This document shows, piece after piece, positions 46,625-58,100 of a DNA stretch of 64,000 nucleotides. The position numbers and the translations under genes are program-made. Below the pieces are notes generated by a model. The model ran no database searches and was not told where the DNA came from. It saw only the letters and a list, made by a program, of their open reading frames with translations. The DNA is from Charina bottae. Taxonomy: Eukaryota; Chordata; Lepidosauria; Squamata; Charinaidae. The stretch lies in the NCBI GenBank assembly GCA_023362775.1, contig JALMGJ010000025.1:8967501-9031500 (forward strand). Direction: 5' to 3'. Position 1 is the first letter of the stretch, and every line of letters begins with the position of its first letter.

Positions 46625-46731
46625 CTCCTCTCCTCTCCTCTCCTCTCCTCTCCTCTCCTCTCCTCTCCTCTCCTCTCCTCTCCTCTCCTCTCCTCCTCTC
46701 CTCCCCTCCCCTCCCCTCCCCTTCTCTTTTC
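46625..46731. repeat. (CTCCT)n pentanucleotide repeat
   Basis: About 16 perfect CTCCT units, then CCCCTC-type variants to about 46731. Reverse complement of the motif at 18266 and 29923. Confidence 0.98.
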
Positions 46732-47066
46732 TCTTCGCTGGCATTGTCCAGAAAAGTCTGACTGGCATATTTATGATAGTTGTGAAATTTATTCAATGAA
46801 ACGATTTTTTGACAGCAATAATGCTTCATATGTCCCCACATTTATATTGTATGTATTTCATTGTGCTTCACTGTGCTTACTGTATGTCTACATACAAAAG
46901 AAAATGAAAAAAACTTGCCAATATCTAATTCCATTTTTCCATTTACAACCACATACCTAGGTACCTTTTAACCCTGGCGGGGAGGGGGAAGAAAAGAAAT
47001 CTAATGTTTATTACAACCAATAACAGGAAGAAGACACTGTATTTGTTTTAGGAACAACAAATGTGT
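46732..47066. other. Anonymous region
   Basis: Nothing recognised. Confidence 0.4.
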
Positions 47067-47074
47067 CTTAGTAG

Positions 47075-47232
47075 CAGGGATGGAACTAGGGTCTATGTCA
47101 CCCGGGGCAAACATGGATTCTGTGCCCCCCCATGGGTTTTGTCATTTTGGCACCTCCGGGCATCATTTTGGCACTCCCCCCAGCGCGGCGCCTGGGGCAC
47201 ATGCCCCGCTTGCCCCCCCAGTTGCGGCCCTG
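47075..47232. mobile_element. hAT MITE, complete, 158 bp
   Basis: Starts CAGGGATGGAACTAGGG and ends GTTGCGGCCCTG, so the outermost CAGGG/CCCTG is inverted. It is flanked by a perfect 8-bp duplication CTTAGTAG (47067-47074 and 47233-47240). 8-bp duplications and CAGGG-type ends are hallmarks of hAT transposons. No coding capacity; mobilised by a transposase elsewhere. Confidence 0.9.
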
Positions 47233-47471
47233 CTTAGTAGAATTTAAGCATGCTCTTCCTATAAGTGGCATGCTAGCTGGTTCTCTTTTGGCAGCATTGT
47301 GACATGTTTGGTGTGGATAGCACACAGGTTGTGTCTTCAAATAGGTCAATCATATAGTCCTCACTTCCCTCCTACCAAACAGCAATAGCTGGGCTCTGAA
47401 AACAAGCATGTGCTTTAAAGTCCTGAGTAATTTTACACACCAAGCACTGAAGTGCTGGAAATGAAATGAAA

Positions 47472-47710
47472 CTGGGAGAGCCAGTTTGGTCTAGTGGTTA
47501 AGGCAACGGGCTAGAAACCAGAAGACTGAGTTCTACTCCTGCCTTAGGCATGAAAGCCGGCTGGGTGACCTTGGGCCAGTCACTCTCTCTCAGCCCAACT
47601 CACCTCACAGGGTTGTTGTTGTGGGGAAAATAGGAGGAGGAAGGAGTATTAGGTATGTTTGCCACCTTGAGTTATTTATAAAAATAATAAAGGTGGGATA
47701 GAAAATAAAA
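47472..47710 (+). repeat. Sauria SINE, essentially full length
   Basis: Head GAGAGCCAGTTTGGTCTAGT then GGTTAAGGCAACGGGCTAG (tRNA-like A box), GAGTTCTACTCCTGCC (B-box region), body AGCCGGCTGGGTGACCTTGG, CACCTCACAGGGTTGTTGTT, and tail GAGTTATTTATAAAAATAAT AAAGGTGGGATAG (3' end shared with a partner LINE). The best-preserved SINE in the window. Confidence 0.93.
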
Positions 47711-48742
47711 AATGGAAGACTGTGGATGAGAAGTTCAGCTGATATCTGATAACACCTGATTTTATGAAGAACCACAGTCCCTGTGGGTGCACCTTGGAGA
47801 GCTGGTTTTGTTGCTTCCTGGGTACCTTCATCCTCGGGAATTTGCAGCCATGTTTCCACAAACTTCTCTTCCTTACATTCCTATCTGCTTACGCTGAGCA
47901 TAATTGCTGAGCAGGCAAGCAACGATGAGAGGGAGCACAATTGAGGTTTTAATGCAATTTAATGAGATTGTATCTCATTAAGAATCTTTGGATTGTGGCA
48001 GGAAAAAAAATGAACCAATCAGTAAGGAAATAATTAATTAATTAATTAATTAGTAATAAACTAAATACAACTGTGATCATCCACAAAACAAAAAATCGAG
48101 CAAAAAAATCCCATACCTAAATACACCAACCGTGATTGCTATAAACATTGGTAGCCTTAAGTAGCAAAGATGCTATGGAACAGCTAGGTTTTTACTCTTT
48201 CATGAAATATTGTTAAAATCTGTGCTGACTTAGGGATGGGAAGCTATTCTATATATTTTTTTACATTTAGTTTTGATCTTTTGTTTATTTCAATAAAAAA
48301 GCAATTAAAGAAAAATGCTCTCATCTTACTCCTAATTTCTCATGGAGAAAAGTTATTTCCAGGAGAGTCAGAGATGAGCAACACTGCTGTCTTCTTCCCT
48401 TCCTCTGGCTGTTTCTCCACTGAAAGTTTTAAATCACTGGCTACTATTGGGGGGGGGGGGGCAGGGAATCAGATTTTTTAGAAGTCACAGTTGCATATAC
48501 TGTATGTTTTGGCCCCAGGAAAGAAACTTCAACGGCTAAGGGAAAATGATAGAGAATTATATTTTTGTGTGCTTTGAAATGATTCAGAAGTCCTTCAACC
48601 TTGCACAGGCATGAGTACCTCTTCAATGAATAGCAGAGATGTGCTGTGCTTGGCCAAGATCCAAAGCACTTTGTCCAAACATTTTCTGAAGCATACACAA
48701 CTTATTATATACTTAATACAGTAGTGACATCCACACAGGGAA
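47711..48742. other. Anonymous region
   Basis: Includes (AATT)n at 48031-48052 and a G-run at 48450. No gene recognised. Confidence 0.4.
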
Positions 48743-48857
48743 GTCAAAATTTGCAAGATGGTGGGCATGGCATCATGATTCAAGTCTTGTACCTTTTGCA
48801 GGTGTGTTGACAGGGCTTGGATTGTCACATTATGCCCACCATCTTGCAGATTTTGAC
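48743..48857. repeat. Palindromic element, 26-bp arms
   Basis: GTCAAAATTTGCAAGATGGT (48743 onward, arm to 48768) is matched in reverse complement by 48832-48857 with one mismatch. The ~63-bp loop is unremarkable. Looks like a small MITE or foldback; no clear TSD. Confidence 0.7.
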
Positions 48858-50847
48858 ATCAAGCCAATCCTCCCCTCCCCATGGACACTCCTGATATTCA
48901 GTCTTTCAGATGCCATGGATCAAATGCCTCCTGATTTCTTGGTGTGATTCAGGGCTTGAATTCTACAGAAACCAAATTTAGGACAAATTGTTACAAGATG
49001 TAACAGAAAGATCTAAACACATAAAACAGCATGGAAAGCTTAAAAAGCTATTCTACACTGGCATAAGTCATTCTGAATTCAGACTTTCCAGAAAGAAGAA
49101 TAATCATCTAGAAGGATCGTGGTGGCCATGGAATTGCTGGAAAAGTCAAACTTGAGCCAGAAATAGAGCTACCATATATGGACCCTAGATTCCAGTGGGA
49201 TCATCTCAGTCTATAAATGTAGTGCTATATTCAAAATACAGCAAGGTACTCGTAATAGTGCTTTTAGGAATCTGGACTGGATGCTATGTAAAGGCTTTAA
49301 GTCATTAAAGAGCTGTATAGTTCTCTTTGGGACAATTTCAGAGGGCTCTAGAAAGTTCTGAACAGGATTTGGGGGGTACACACAGTCCCTGAGCATTGGT
49401 TTACCCACTCCTGTTTGGAAATCAATAAACACGAAGCTGTAGTTGATACGTAGCAACAGAATTATCTTTTTTTTAAAAAGGAGGATAGATCTTGTATGTG
49501 TACCCTGGAGATTCAAAAATAGAACTGTTTAGATAGCAAAATAAATCAGAAAACTACAGTGGCAGGTTCTTTTACTGGAGAGTTGTTGAAGCTGCATAGA
49601 TTTGCACCTAACCAATTCTTGGAGAGCACCCATGAAGCTGTGCCCCATCCTTTAGGGTGGGGTGGGAACAGAGAGCTTGAAAAAATTGCACAGTATTGGG
49701 AAATATTGTCATGGGTATCAGCACTCTACACAGAGACAATAGTACAGTGTATGACACATCCCCAATTACTTTACCATCTATCACAAATGATGCACAAGAT
49801 GTGACTTCCAGTGTTGCCATAATATCAGAGAAAGATTCTGGCAGGCATGGCTGGCCTCATGCAAGCTTGCTAAAAAAGTGCTATGATTGAATGCTCTCCA
49901 GTGTTTAAAAAAACACAGAAATTTGTTTGTATGTTGAAAGCTAAATGTCAAGACTAACGGGTAGCCTCTCCTCCTAACATGCTAATTTTCAAAGTTTAGA
50001 GTGTTTTTATATACGACTCCTCCATTAAGAAAGATAAGTGGATCGTATTATTTAGGAACACCATCCACAATGATTGTAAAAATCATGTAACTTAGCTGTC
50101 ATTTCTACATGTATCAGCCTGTAATTTGGCTATCATTTCTGCATATATCAACAATATGCTTTAAGCATGTATTTAAGGAGAGGATGACAACCTTAAAATT
50201 AAGCAACAGCAGCAGATGAAGCAGTCATACTGGAAAATACCACTACAGACGTGACCACAAATGTCATTTTATTGATAATATCAAGTCTTCAGTTAATTTA
50301 CAGCCATTTTAGACTATATTGCCTATATATCTTTCCCCGAGGGTAGTCATACAGTTACCGATGATCGTAATCGTGTCAGAAGAGGTACTGCTTACCAGAA
50401 GTTTTATTTAAGACTGGCACTTTGCACAATTCCATTTAAAAATTAACACTTAATCATTCCAGTAAGTGAACTCTCAAAGATTTAGCTGTTTTTTTCCTAG
50501 GCCTTACTAGAATAAATTAACATGCAAAACTTGAACTTGCCAGATGTAGACATGTTCAAACCTTATTAAAGATGGAATGAATGTATTCTGGCAGCATAGA
50601 AAGAGAAGCCTTATAGAGTGTTTCTTTTAAGAACAATACTACTTAACAATACTACTTAACAGTAGTATTGAACACTAATAAGATAAATCACTGAATGCAC
50701 TTATTCCAGGATATCATAGCTCCTTCTATAGTGAAATTAAATTACAACCATTTCCCCAGCATTCTAACAACAGCAAACATTTTGGAGAATGTTTTGGAAA
50801 ATGTTTATGACTGCAATAGAAGATTATAGTTTCATACTCTTAACATC
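48858..50847. other. Anonymous region
   Basis: No feature recognised. Confidence 0.4.
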
Positions 50848-50900
50848 ATACAGTCATACAGCTGGGAAGGACCAGTTGTCATTTATTGCACTCTAGAGAT
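50848..50900 (-). mobile_element. CR1 LINE 3' terminal fragment
   Basis: ATCATACAGTCATACAGCTG then GGAAGGACCAG is the reverse complement of the CR1 3' end (ATCATAGAATCATAGAGTTG, GAAGGGACC). Very short. Confidence 0.45.
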
Positions 50901-52754
50901 GGGCAAACGTCACTAAGTTCTTACCAACTGCAAGCAAAAATACTCAAGAGTGAAAAAAATATGGAGTAGAAAACAACCAACTGTTTACTAACAACAGGGA
51001 TGGATTAAAACCTAGAATGGCTTTTCTCCTTTTTTACATGATATACATTCACAGTAGTGCACATGCAAACTCAGTGTGGATGCTGATCACTATGAAAACA
51101 CGGAATGTTACGGCATGCTCACACAGAGAGGACACTTAATGGTACACTGCTATTTTCCTGTTACATCCACTGAAATAGGTTATCATTGTGGGCAGGAAAG
51201 GATCATGTGCCGCAAAGCAAATGGGACAAATCTGTCAGCTTTAATCAGATCCAATTGTTCAATATTATAGTCGAAAGTTCATTTTGTTCTGTTTTTCCAC
51301 ATCAGTTTTTGTTTTGTTTTTAAAGTCGTCATGAAAGATCATATACATTTTTGTGCACATTCCTTCTACTGTAAACCTTTGGGAATGCTATTTTAATAAC
51401 ATGTAAATGTTTGGAAGCTATTTTAAAATAATGTGCCTTGTTCAGTGTTCTTCTTGCATATGTACAATTTTGTGCGCACTTTCCCCTTAGGTATGCATAT
51501 CCTGCTTATGTATAATTTTCTTAAATGTCTGGATGTGATCATATATTATTGAAGGATAATTGCATTAGATATCACCCTCTGTATTTTTTTAATATCACTT
51601 AATCTTATCATTATTTTAATTATGAAACCCTGTCTGCCATTACTTAATCACAAAATCATTTCACTTGAATATCTAAACAACAAGACAGCAAAACAAAAGT
51701 TTGTAAAGTCTTTTTCCCACCCAAGAAAACATTTCAAGATTTATGTAACATTTATCTGATTCACAGATGTGTTTGACATTTGTAGCTGTTTTTTGATATT
51801 ACGTGAATGGGCAATATTGAGTTAAACCATAAAGCATTCAATTTTTATAAGTGCTCTTCAATATATATCCCTTAGCAGCTTCTTACATGAATCATAAAAA
51901 ATATTTTTAGAGGAAGGGGACAGTCAGTCAAAATGAACATTTTAATTAAAATAGAAATGAAGGCTAGGTATTAATTCACACAGAAAGTTCATTTAGATGT
52001 CCATCAATGATATATACAAGTAATGAGAAGGAAAAATGAAGTAGGAGAGCAATAGTCCAAATATATGCTCAGACAGATACATTATAAATCCCAGGCAAAA
52101 TAATTACAGATTTGCAGGTGAGAATATCTTGCAGGAGCTCTAGTTGCTCAGAAGATCCCAGCTTCTGTATGGGCATTTATTTGCAGAACATTGTTATTGG
52201 CTGAAGCCAATATCCTCAACTCCTTTGCTTAGGACAGGATCCACTGGAAGATGGCAGTCTGTATCTGTATTTTCTTCCTGTGGCTGCCTTTCTTCCTGAT
52301 GAGTGCCCTGCCATGTTTAATGTTGAAATTAAGGCTTAAAAGTTGCTATCCCAAAAGACGCTGATTAGATTTAGTCATCTTAAAAAAAACCTAGCTTGGG
52401 TGACCACAGGAAAGAACAGTCAGATCTTATTTATGTGTGCTGGGAAACCTTGTGCATTTCTTCCAGGAACAAATGGAACGCGGAGGCAGAAAGAACAAAA
52501 TAGCCACAGAGCAAACCGTAGCAAAATGTCATTAGAGTATTGGAGACAATTACACTGTTAGGCTAACCTAATGTCAGATTTGAAAACATTGCAATACAGC
52601 ATAATGTAATTTATTTTCATATAACCATCTTAATGCACATTATCGGGAAAATGCTTTCCAGCCAAAAGCAGGCATAAGTGCAATGCAGTTTGAAAGCGAA
52701 TTCAAGGCCATAAGATATTTCAGACCTCATTCTCATTCTGATTTGTTCTGATTA
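50901..52754. other. Anonymous AT-rich region
   Basis: No recognised gene or repeat. Confidence 0.4.
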
Positions 52755-52774
52755 TATTATTATTATTATTATTT
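52755..52774. repeat. (ATT)n microsatellite
   Basis: About 6 units. Confidence 0.9.
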
Positions 52775-52863
52775 AACTGGAACACAAATTCTCCCAACCC
52801 CACAGGAAATAATGTTTCCAAAAAGATAATTTAATAGGGAACATTGTTTCAGTTCATTTGAAT

Positions 52864-53029
52864 GTTGTTGTTGTTTACTCGTTCAATTGCTTCTGACTCT
52901 TCATGACTTCATGGACCAGCCCACACCAGAGCTTCCTGTCAGCCGTCGCCATCCCCAGCTCCCCCACGGTCGAGTCCGTCACCTCCATAATATATATAAA
53001 TGATATATATAAATGATATATATTCAATA
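52864..53029 (-). mobile_element. BovB LINE tail with AT-repeat expansion
   Basis: Antisense BovB 3' end (about 52864-52989; GACTTCATGGACCAGCCCAC, CACGGTCGAGTCCGTCACC), flanked by a perfect 10-bp duplication TCATTTGAAT (52854-52863 and 53030-53039). At the 5' side of the element, between BovB sequence and the TSD, lie about 40 bp of AAATGATATATAT tandem sequence, probably expanded after or during insertion. Confidence 0.9.
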
Positions 53030-53098
53030 TCATTTGAATAGTTTCAAACAATTCTCTGAAAATGCTATAATGAGAAGGCTATTATGATGGGCAAGCAC

Positions 53099-53182
53099 AG
53101 GAAGGAAGGAAGGAAGGAAGGAAGGAAGGAAGGAAGGAAGGAAGGAAGGAAGGAAGGAAGGAAGGAAGGAAGGAAGGAAGGA
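53099..53182. repeat. (GGAA)n microsatellite
   Basis: About 20 perfect GGAA units. Confidence 0.98.
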
Positions 53183-53593
53183 CATAGCAGTATCCCATAA
53201 TAGGTTTAAGGAATAATATGGAGGACTAAAAAACTGTTATCTGCCACTGCTACTGAATGCGGTAATGAACAATTTGATTTATTCCTCTTACGAAATAAAG
53301 CCACGCTAACTCACACTTCCCAGGCTAATTTGAGGCTCAAAACACAGATCCTTTTTAGATTCTATACGTTCCTGGATTTTGCACTGAAGTTCTCAATTTA
53401 AAGTAAGTAAATAACGCAATTTGGGGATGGCATAAAGACACAGACATTTCACAGAAAAAGATTTATGCTCAAGCATATACAAAACTGATCTAGGCTGATA
53501 CATCCCTATTTCTGAAAATCCATGGGATATCTACAGATTTTGCCTTAGCATGGTGATAAAAGTGACTCTGAAGCATTGATTTATACCTCCATT
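53183..53593. other. Anonymous region
   Basis: Nothing recognised. Confidence 0.4.
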
Positions 53594-53787
53594 TTATTTT
53601 GCATGACTCCAGGCAGCATACCAAATGCTCCCACCCGCTATTTTCCCCACAACACCAACCCTGTTAGGTGGGTTGGGCTGAGATGGAATGGTTGGCCCAA
53701 AGTCAGCCAGTTGGCTTTCATGTCTAGGGAGGACTAGAACTCACAATCTCCCATTTTCTCCTTAACTACAATATCAAACTGGTTCTC
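53594..53787 (-). repeat. Sauria SINE, antisense
   Basis: Reverse complement of the Sauria head and body: CATGTCTAGGGAGGACTAGA, CTCACAATCTCCCATTTTCT, CTTAACTACAATATCAAACT, GGTTCTC; also GTTAGGTGGGTTGGGCTGAG. The tail is lost. The 2.1-kb retroposon described next inserted right at its 5' end. Confidence 0.85.
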
Positions 53788-54698
53788 AAAAGATGTAACA
53801 GAAACGACTCCAAGCCTGGCTGGCAGCTCGACAAGTCAGAGTTTCTCAGAGCTCTGAGCTCTGAGACCTGGCTAACTTTCTATCTTGTTTGCAGGGGTCT
53901 ACGGACCACTGAAGTTTCCCCCTGGAGAAGGGGGAACCAGAAGATTGCTCACAGAGCCATTGTAATTGCACACTCCTGTTTTTCTTTGTTGTTTCCACCG
54001 CGGAGAAGAACGGGGGGGTGAATGCAATGAAATGGCCGAAAGAGGATTCTAGCTCTGCAGAGAACAGTAAGTCTCTTGGGAGACACAAGAGTGACAGCCA
54101 GCTTTTAGATCACCTTATATTAGTTTTTTTTTTTAGATTAGTACATTTTTATTATTCTAAAATTTATCTTTGGACTCCGTTCAAAATGTTGGCTAATTTT
54201 GTGTTTTCTTTGCTATAATTAATTTTGGTGGAAGTTTGATAGATTTTATTTTGGCAACATAGTGAACAAGTTTTGTATTTTTCTGCCTTTCTTTTGTATC
54301 AGAGAAATTGGGATTTAAGAGACTTTGTTGGTATTTCTCACTCGACAAACTAACTGACTTTTGAGAAATTGTTTGTTTGGGTTAAGCAGCTTGCAGCCTG
54401 AAGAATAAAGAAGAATAAAGAATAAAGTATAGAGAATGTGTGCCTCTCTACCTTTTTTTTTTTCTATTTCTATTTTTTTTTAGAAAGGACTATTTTTCAT
54501 TTGGAATATATTTTCATCTTTCCCTTTACAAACTGTTTGAAATACTGCTCTGTGGAATTTTTTCATCTCTTACTTTAAAAGCTTTTCTCACATAAAGAAA
54601 TAGACATTATTGATAAATAATAGAACAGCTGTTCCTTGCTCCCTGAGAAATTTTTTTGTTTTGACTACGGCAGTTGATTACGCTTTGAACAATAAATA

Positions 54699-55082
54699 AT
54701 GGCCTTTCTCACAGTACTTCAGGATTTTAAGGAAGAAACCAGCAAAAAATTTTTGCAAATTAAGAAATCCATAGAACGTATATTAATAGTTTTGGTGGCT
54801 CAGGAACAGAAGGTACAAGGGACAGATTTAGAAACAGAGGAAAGATCTTTCGAATCAGTAGAGAAACAGGGAAAGAGGACTTTGAATGTATTGGTACAGA
54901 AGAAGATTATGATATCTTACAGGAAGTGGTCTATTAAATGTTTGGGCATAAATACATTGTGGCAGCTGAGACAGGAAGATTTTAATATGCAAATTGATAG
55001 ATATGGCAAAATAAACATTTTGATATCCCACATGAGTTACAGAAATAAACAAGTTGCATATTGTGATATTGGCATAACCTAA
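54699..55082 (+). CDS. 127-codon ORF of the L1-like retroposon
   Basis: Begins MAFLTVLQDFKEETSKKFLQ and continues with IKKSIERILIVLVAQEQKVQ, GTDLETEERSFESVEKQGK. The first ~65 residues are charged and heptad-like, suggesting a coiled coil like the N-terminal part of L1 ORF1 proteins. The remainder shows no RNA-recognition or other domain I can identify. An RNA-binding chaperone role would be expected for ORF1-type proteins, but that is inference. It may be a decayed piece of a longer ORF1, since the downstream sequence is full of stops. Confidence 0.3.
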   Translation: MAFLTVLQDFKEETSKKFLQIKKSIERILIVLVAQEQKVQGTDLETEERSFESVEKQGKRTLNVLVQKKIMISYRKWSIKCLGINTLWQLRQEDFNMQIDRYGKINILISHMSYRNKQVAYCDIGIT

Positions 55083-55175
55083 ACAGGAGATTTATTGATA
55101 TTGATTTGGAATGCAAGGTGAATGAAAATGCGGATTTGGTATTGTACACAGAGTAAGCACAGATATGAGAAATTT

Positions 55176-58100
55176 TGTTGTGTTGTTGTTTATTCATTCA
55201 GTCGTTTCCGACACTTCGTGACTTCATGGACCAGCCCACGCCAGAGCTTTCTGTCGGCCGTCACCATCCCCAGCTCCCCAATGGTTGAGTCCGTCGCCTC
55301 CAGAATACCATCCGTCCATCTTGCCCTTGGTCGGCCCCTCTTCCTTTTGCCTTCCACTTTTCCTAGCATCAGCTTCTTCTCCAGGGTATCCTGTCTTCTC
55401 ATTATGTGGCCAAATTACTTCAGTTGTGCCTTTAATATCATTCCCTCAAGTGAGCAGTCTGGCTTGATTTCCTGGAGTATGGACTGGTTTGATCTTCTTG
55501 GAATCCAAGACACTCTCAGAATTTTCCTCCAACACCACAGTTCAAAAGCATCTATCTTCCTTCGCTCAGCCTTCCTTATGGTCCAGCTCTCGCAGCCATA
55601 GGTTACTACAGGAAATACCATTGCTTTAACTATGCGGACCTTTGTTGTCAGTGTGATGTCTCTGCTCTTAACTATTTTATCAAGATTTGCCATTGCTCTC
55701 CTCCCAAGAAGTAGACGTCTTCTGATTTCCTGGCTGCAGTCAGCATCTGCAGTAATCTTTGCGCCTAGAAATACAAAGTCTGTCACTGCCTCCACTTTTT
55801 CTCCCTCTATTTGCCAGTCATCAATCAAGCTGGTTGCCATAATCTTGGTTTTTTTGAGGTTTAACTGCAACCCAGCTTTTGCACTTTCTTCTTTCACCTT
55901 CGTCATAAGGCTCCTCAACTCCTCCTCGCTTTCAGCCATCAAAGTGGTATCATCTGCATATCTGAGATTGTTAATGTTTCTTCCAGCGATTTTAACTCCA
56001 GCCTTGGATTCCTCAAGCCCAGCATGTCGCATGATGTGTTCTGCGTACAGGTTGAATAGGTAGGGTGAGAGTATACAACCCTGCCGTACTCCTTTCCCAA
56101 TCTTAAACCAGTCCGTTGTTCCGTGCTCTGTTCTTACCGTTGCTACTTGGTCGTTATACAGATTCCTTAGGAGGCAGACAAGATGACTTTGTATCCCCAT
56201 ACCACCAAGAACTTGCCACAATTTGTTATGATCCACACAGTCAAAGGCTTTAGAATAGTCAATAAAACAGAAATAGATGTTTTTCTGAAATTCCCTGGCT
56301 TTCTCCATTATCCAGCGGATATTGGCAATTTGGTCTCTAGTTCCTCTGCCTTTTCTAAACCCAGCTTGTACATCTGGCAATTCTCGCTCTATGAATTGCT
56401 GGAGTCTACCTTGCAAGATCTTGAGCATTACCTTACTGGCATGTGAAATAAGTGCCACTGTTCGATAGTTTGAACATTCTTTAGTGCTTCCCTTTTTTGG
56501 TATGGGGATATAAGTTGATTTTTTCCAATCTGATAGCCATTCTTGTGTTTTCCAAATTTGCTGGCATATGGCATGCATCACCTTGACAGCATCATCTTGC
56601 AAGATTTTAAACAGTTCAGCTGGGATACCATCATCTCCTGCTGCCTTGTTATTAGCAATGCTTCTTAAGGCCCATTCAACCTCACTCTTCAGGATGTCTG
56701 GCTCTAACTCACTGACCACACCGTCAAAGCTATCTCCAATATTATTATCCTTCCTATACAGATCTTCCGTATATTCTTGCCACCTTTTCTTGATCTCTTC
56801 TGCTTCTGTTAGGTCCTTACCATCTTTGTTTTTGATCATACCCATTTTTGCCTGGAATTTACCTCCGATGTTTCTAATTTTCTGGAAGAGGTCTCTTGTC
56901 CTTCCTATTCTATTGTCTTCTTCCACTTCCGCACATTGCTTGTTTAAAAATAATTCCTTATCTCTTCTGGCTAACCTCTGGAATTTTGCATTTAATTGGG
57001 CATATCTCCCCCTATCACTGTTGCCTTTTGCTTTCCTTCTTTCTTGGGCTACTTCCAGTGTTTCAGCAGACAGCCATCTTGCCTTCTTGGTTTTCTTTTT
57101 CTTTGGGACGTTTTTTGTTGCCGCCTCCTGAACAATGTTGCGAACTTCTGTCCATAGTTCTTCTGGGACCCTATCTACTAAATCTAGTCCCTTAAATCTA
57201 TTCTTCACCTCCACTGCATATTCCTTAGGAATATTAGTGAGCTCATATCTAACTGATCTGTGGGTCTTCCCTATTCTCTTTAGTCTGATTCTAAATTTTG
57301 CAATAAGAAGTTCGTGATCTGAACTACAGTCAGCTCCAGGTCTTGTTTTTACCGACTGTATAGATGTCCGCCATCTTTGGCTGCAAAGGATGTAGTCAAT
57401 CTGATTTCGGTGTCGACCATCTGGTGAAGTCCATGTATAAAGTCGTCTTTTAGGTTGTTGGAAGAGAGTGTTTGTTATGCACAGTGAGTTGTCTTGGCAA
57501 AATTCTATCAGCCTATGTCCTGCTTCATTTTGTTCTCCCAGACCATGCTTGCCTGTAATTCCAGGTGTCGTCTGACTACCCACCTTAGCATTCCAGTCTC
57601 CTGTAATGAAAATAACATCTCTTTTTGGTGTATTATCTAGTAGGTGCTGCAGATCCTCATAGAACTGATCTACTTCTGCTTCTTCAGCATCTGTGGTTGG
57701 GGCGTATATTTGGATCACTGTGATGTTAAATGGCTTACCCTGAATTCGAATTGAGATCATTCTATCGTTTTTTGGATTGTATCCAAGCACTGCTTTAGCC
57801 ACTTTATTATTAATTATGAAGGCTACTCCATTTCTTCTGTGGTCCTCTTGTCCACAGTAGTAGATCTGGTGGTCATCTGATGTGAAGTGGCCCATCCCAG
57901 TCCATTTCAGTTCACTGACACCTAAAATGTCTATATTTAATCTTGACATCTCACCAATAACCACAACCAATTTGCCCTGGCTCATAGATCTTACATTCCA
58001 GGTTCCTATGGTGTGTTGATCTTTAGAACATGGGATTCGTCGTTCACCACCAGCACCGTCGGCCGCTAGCCGTCCTTTCGGCTTTGAGCTAGCTGCGTCA

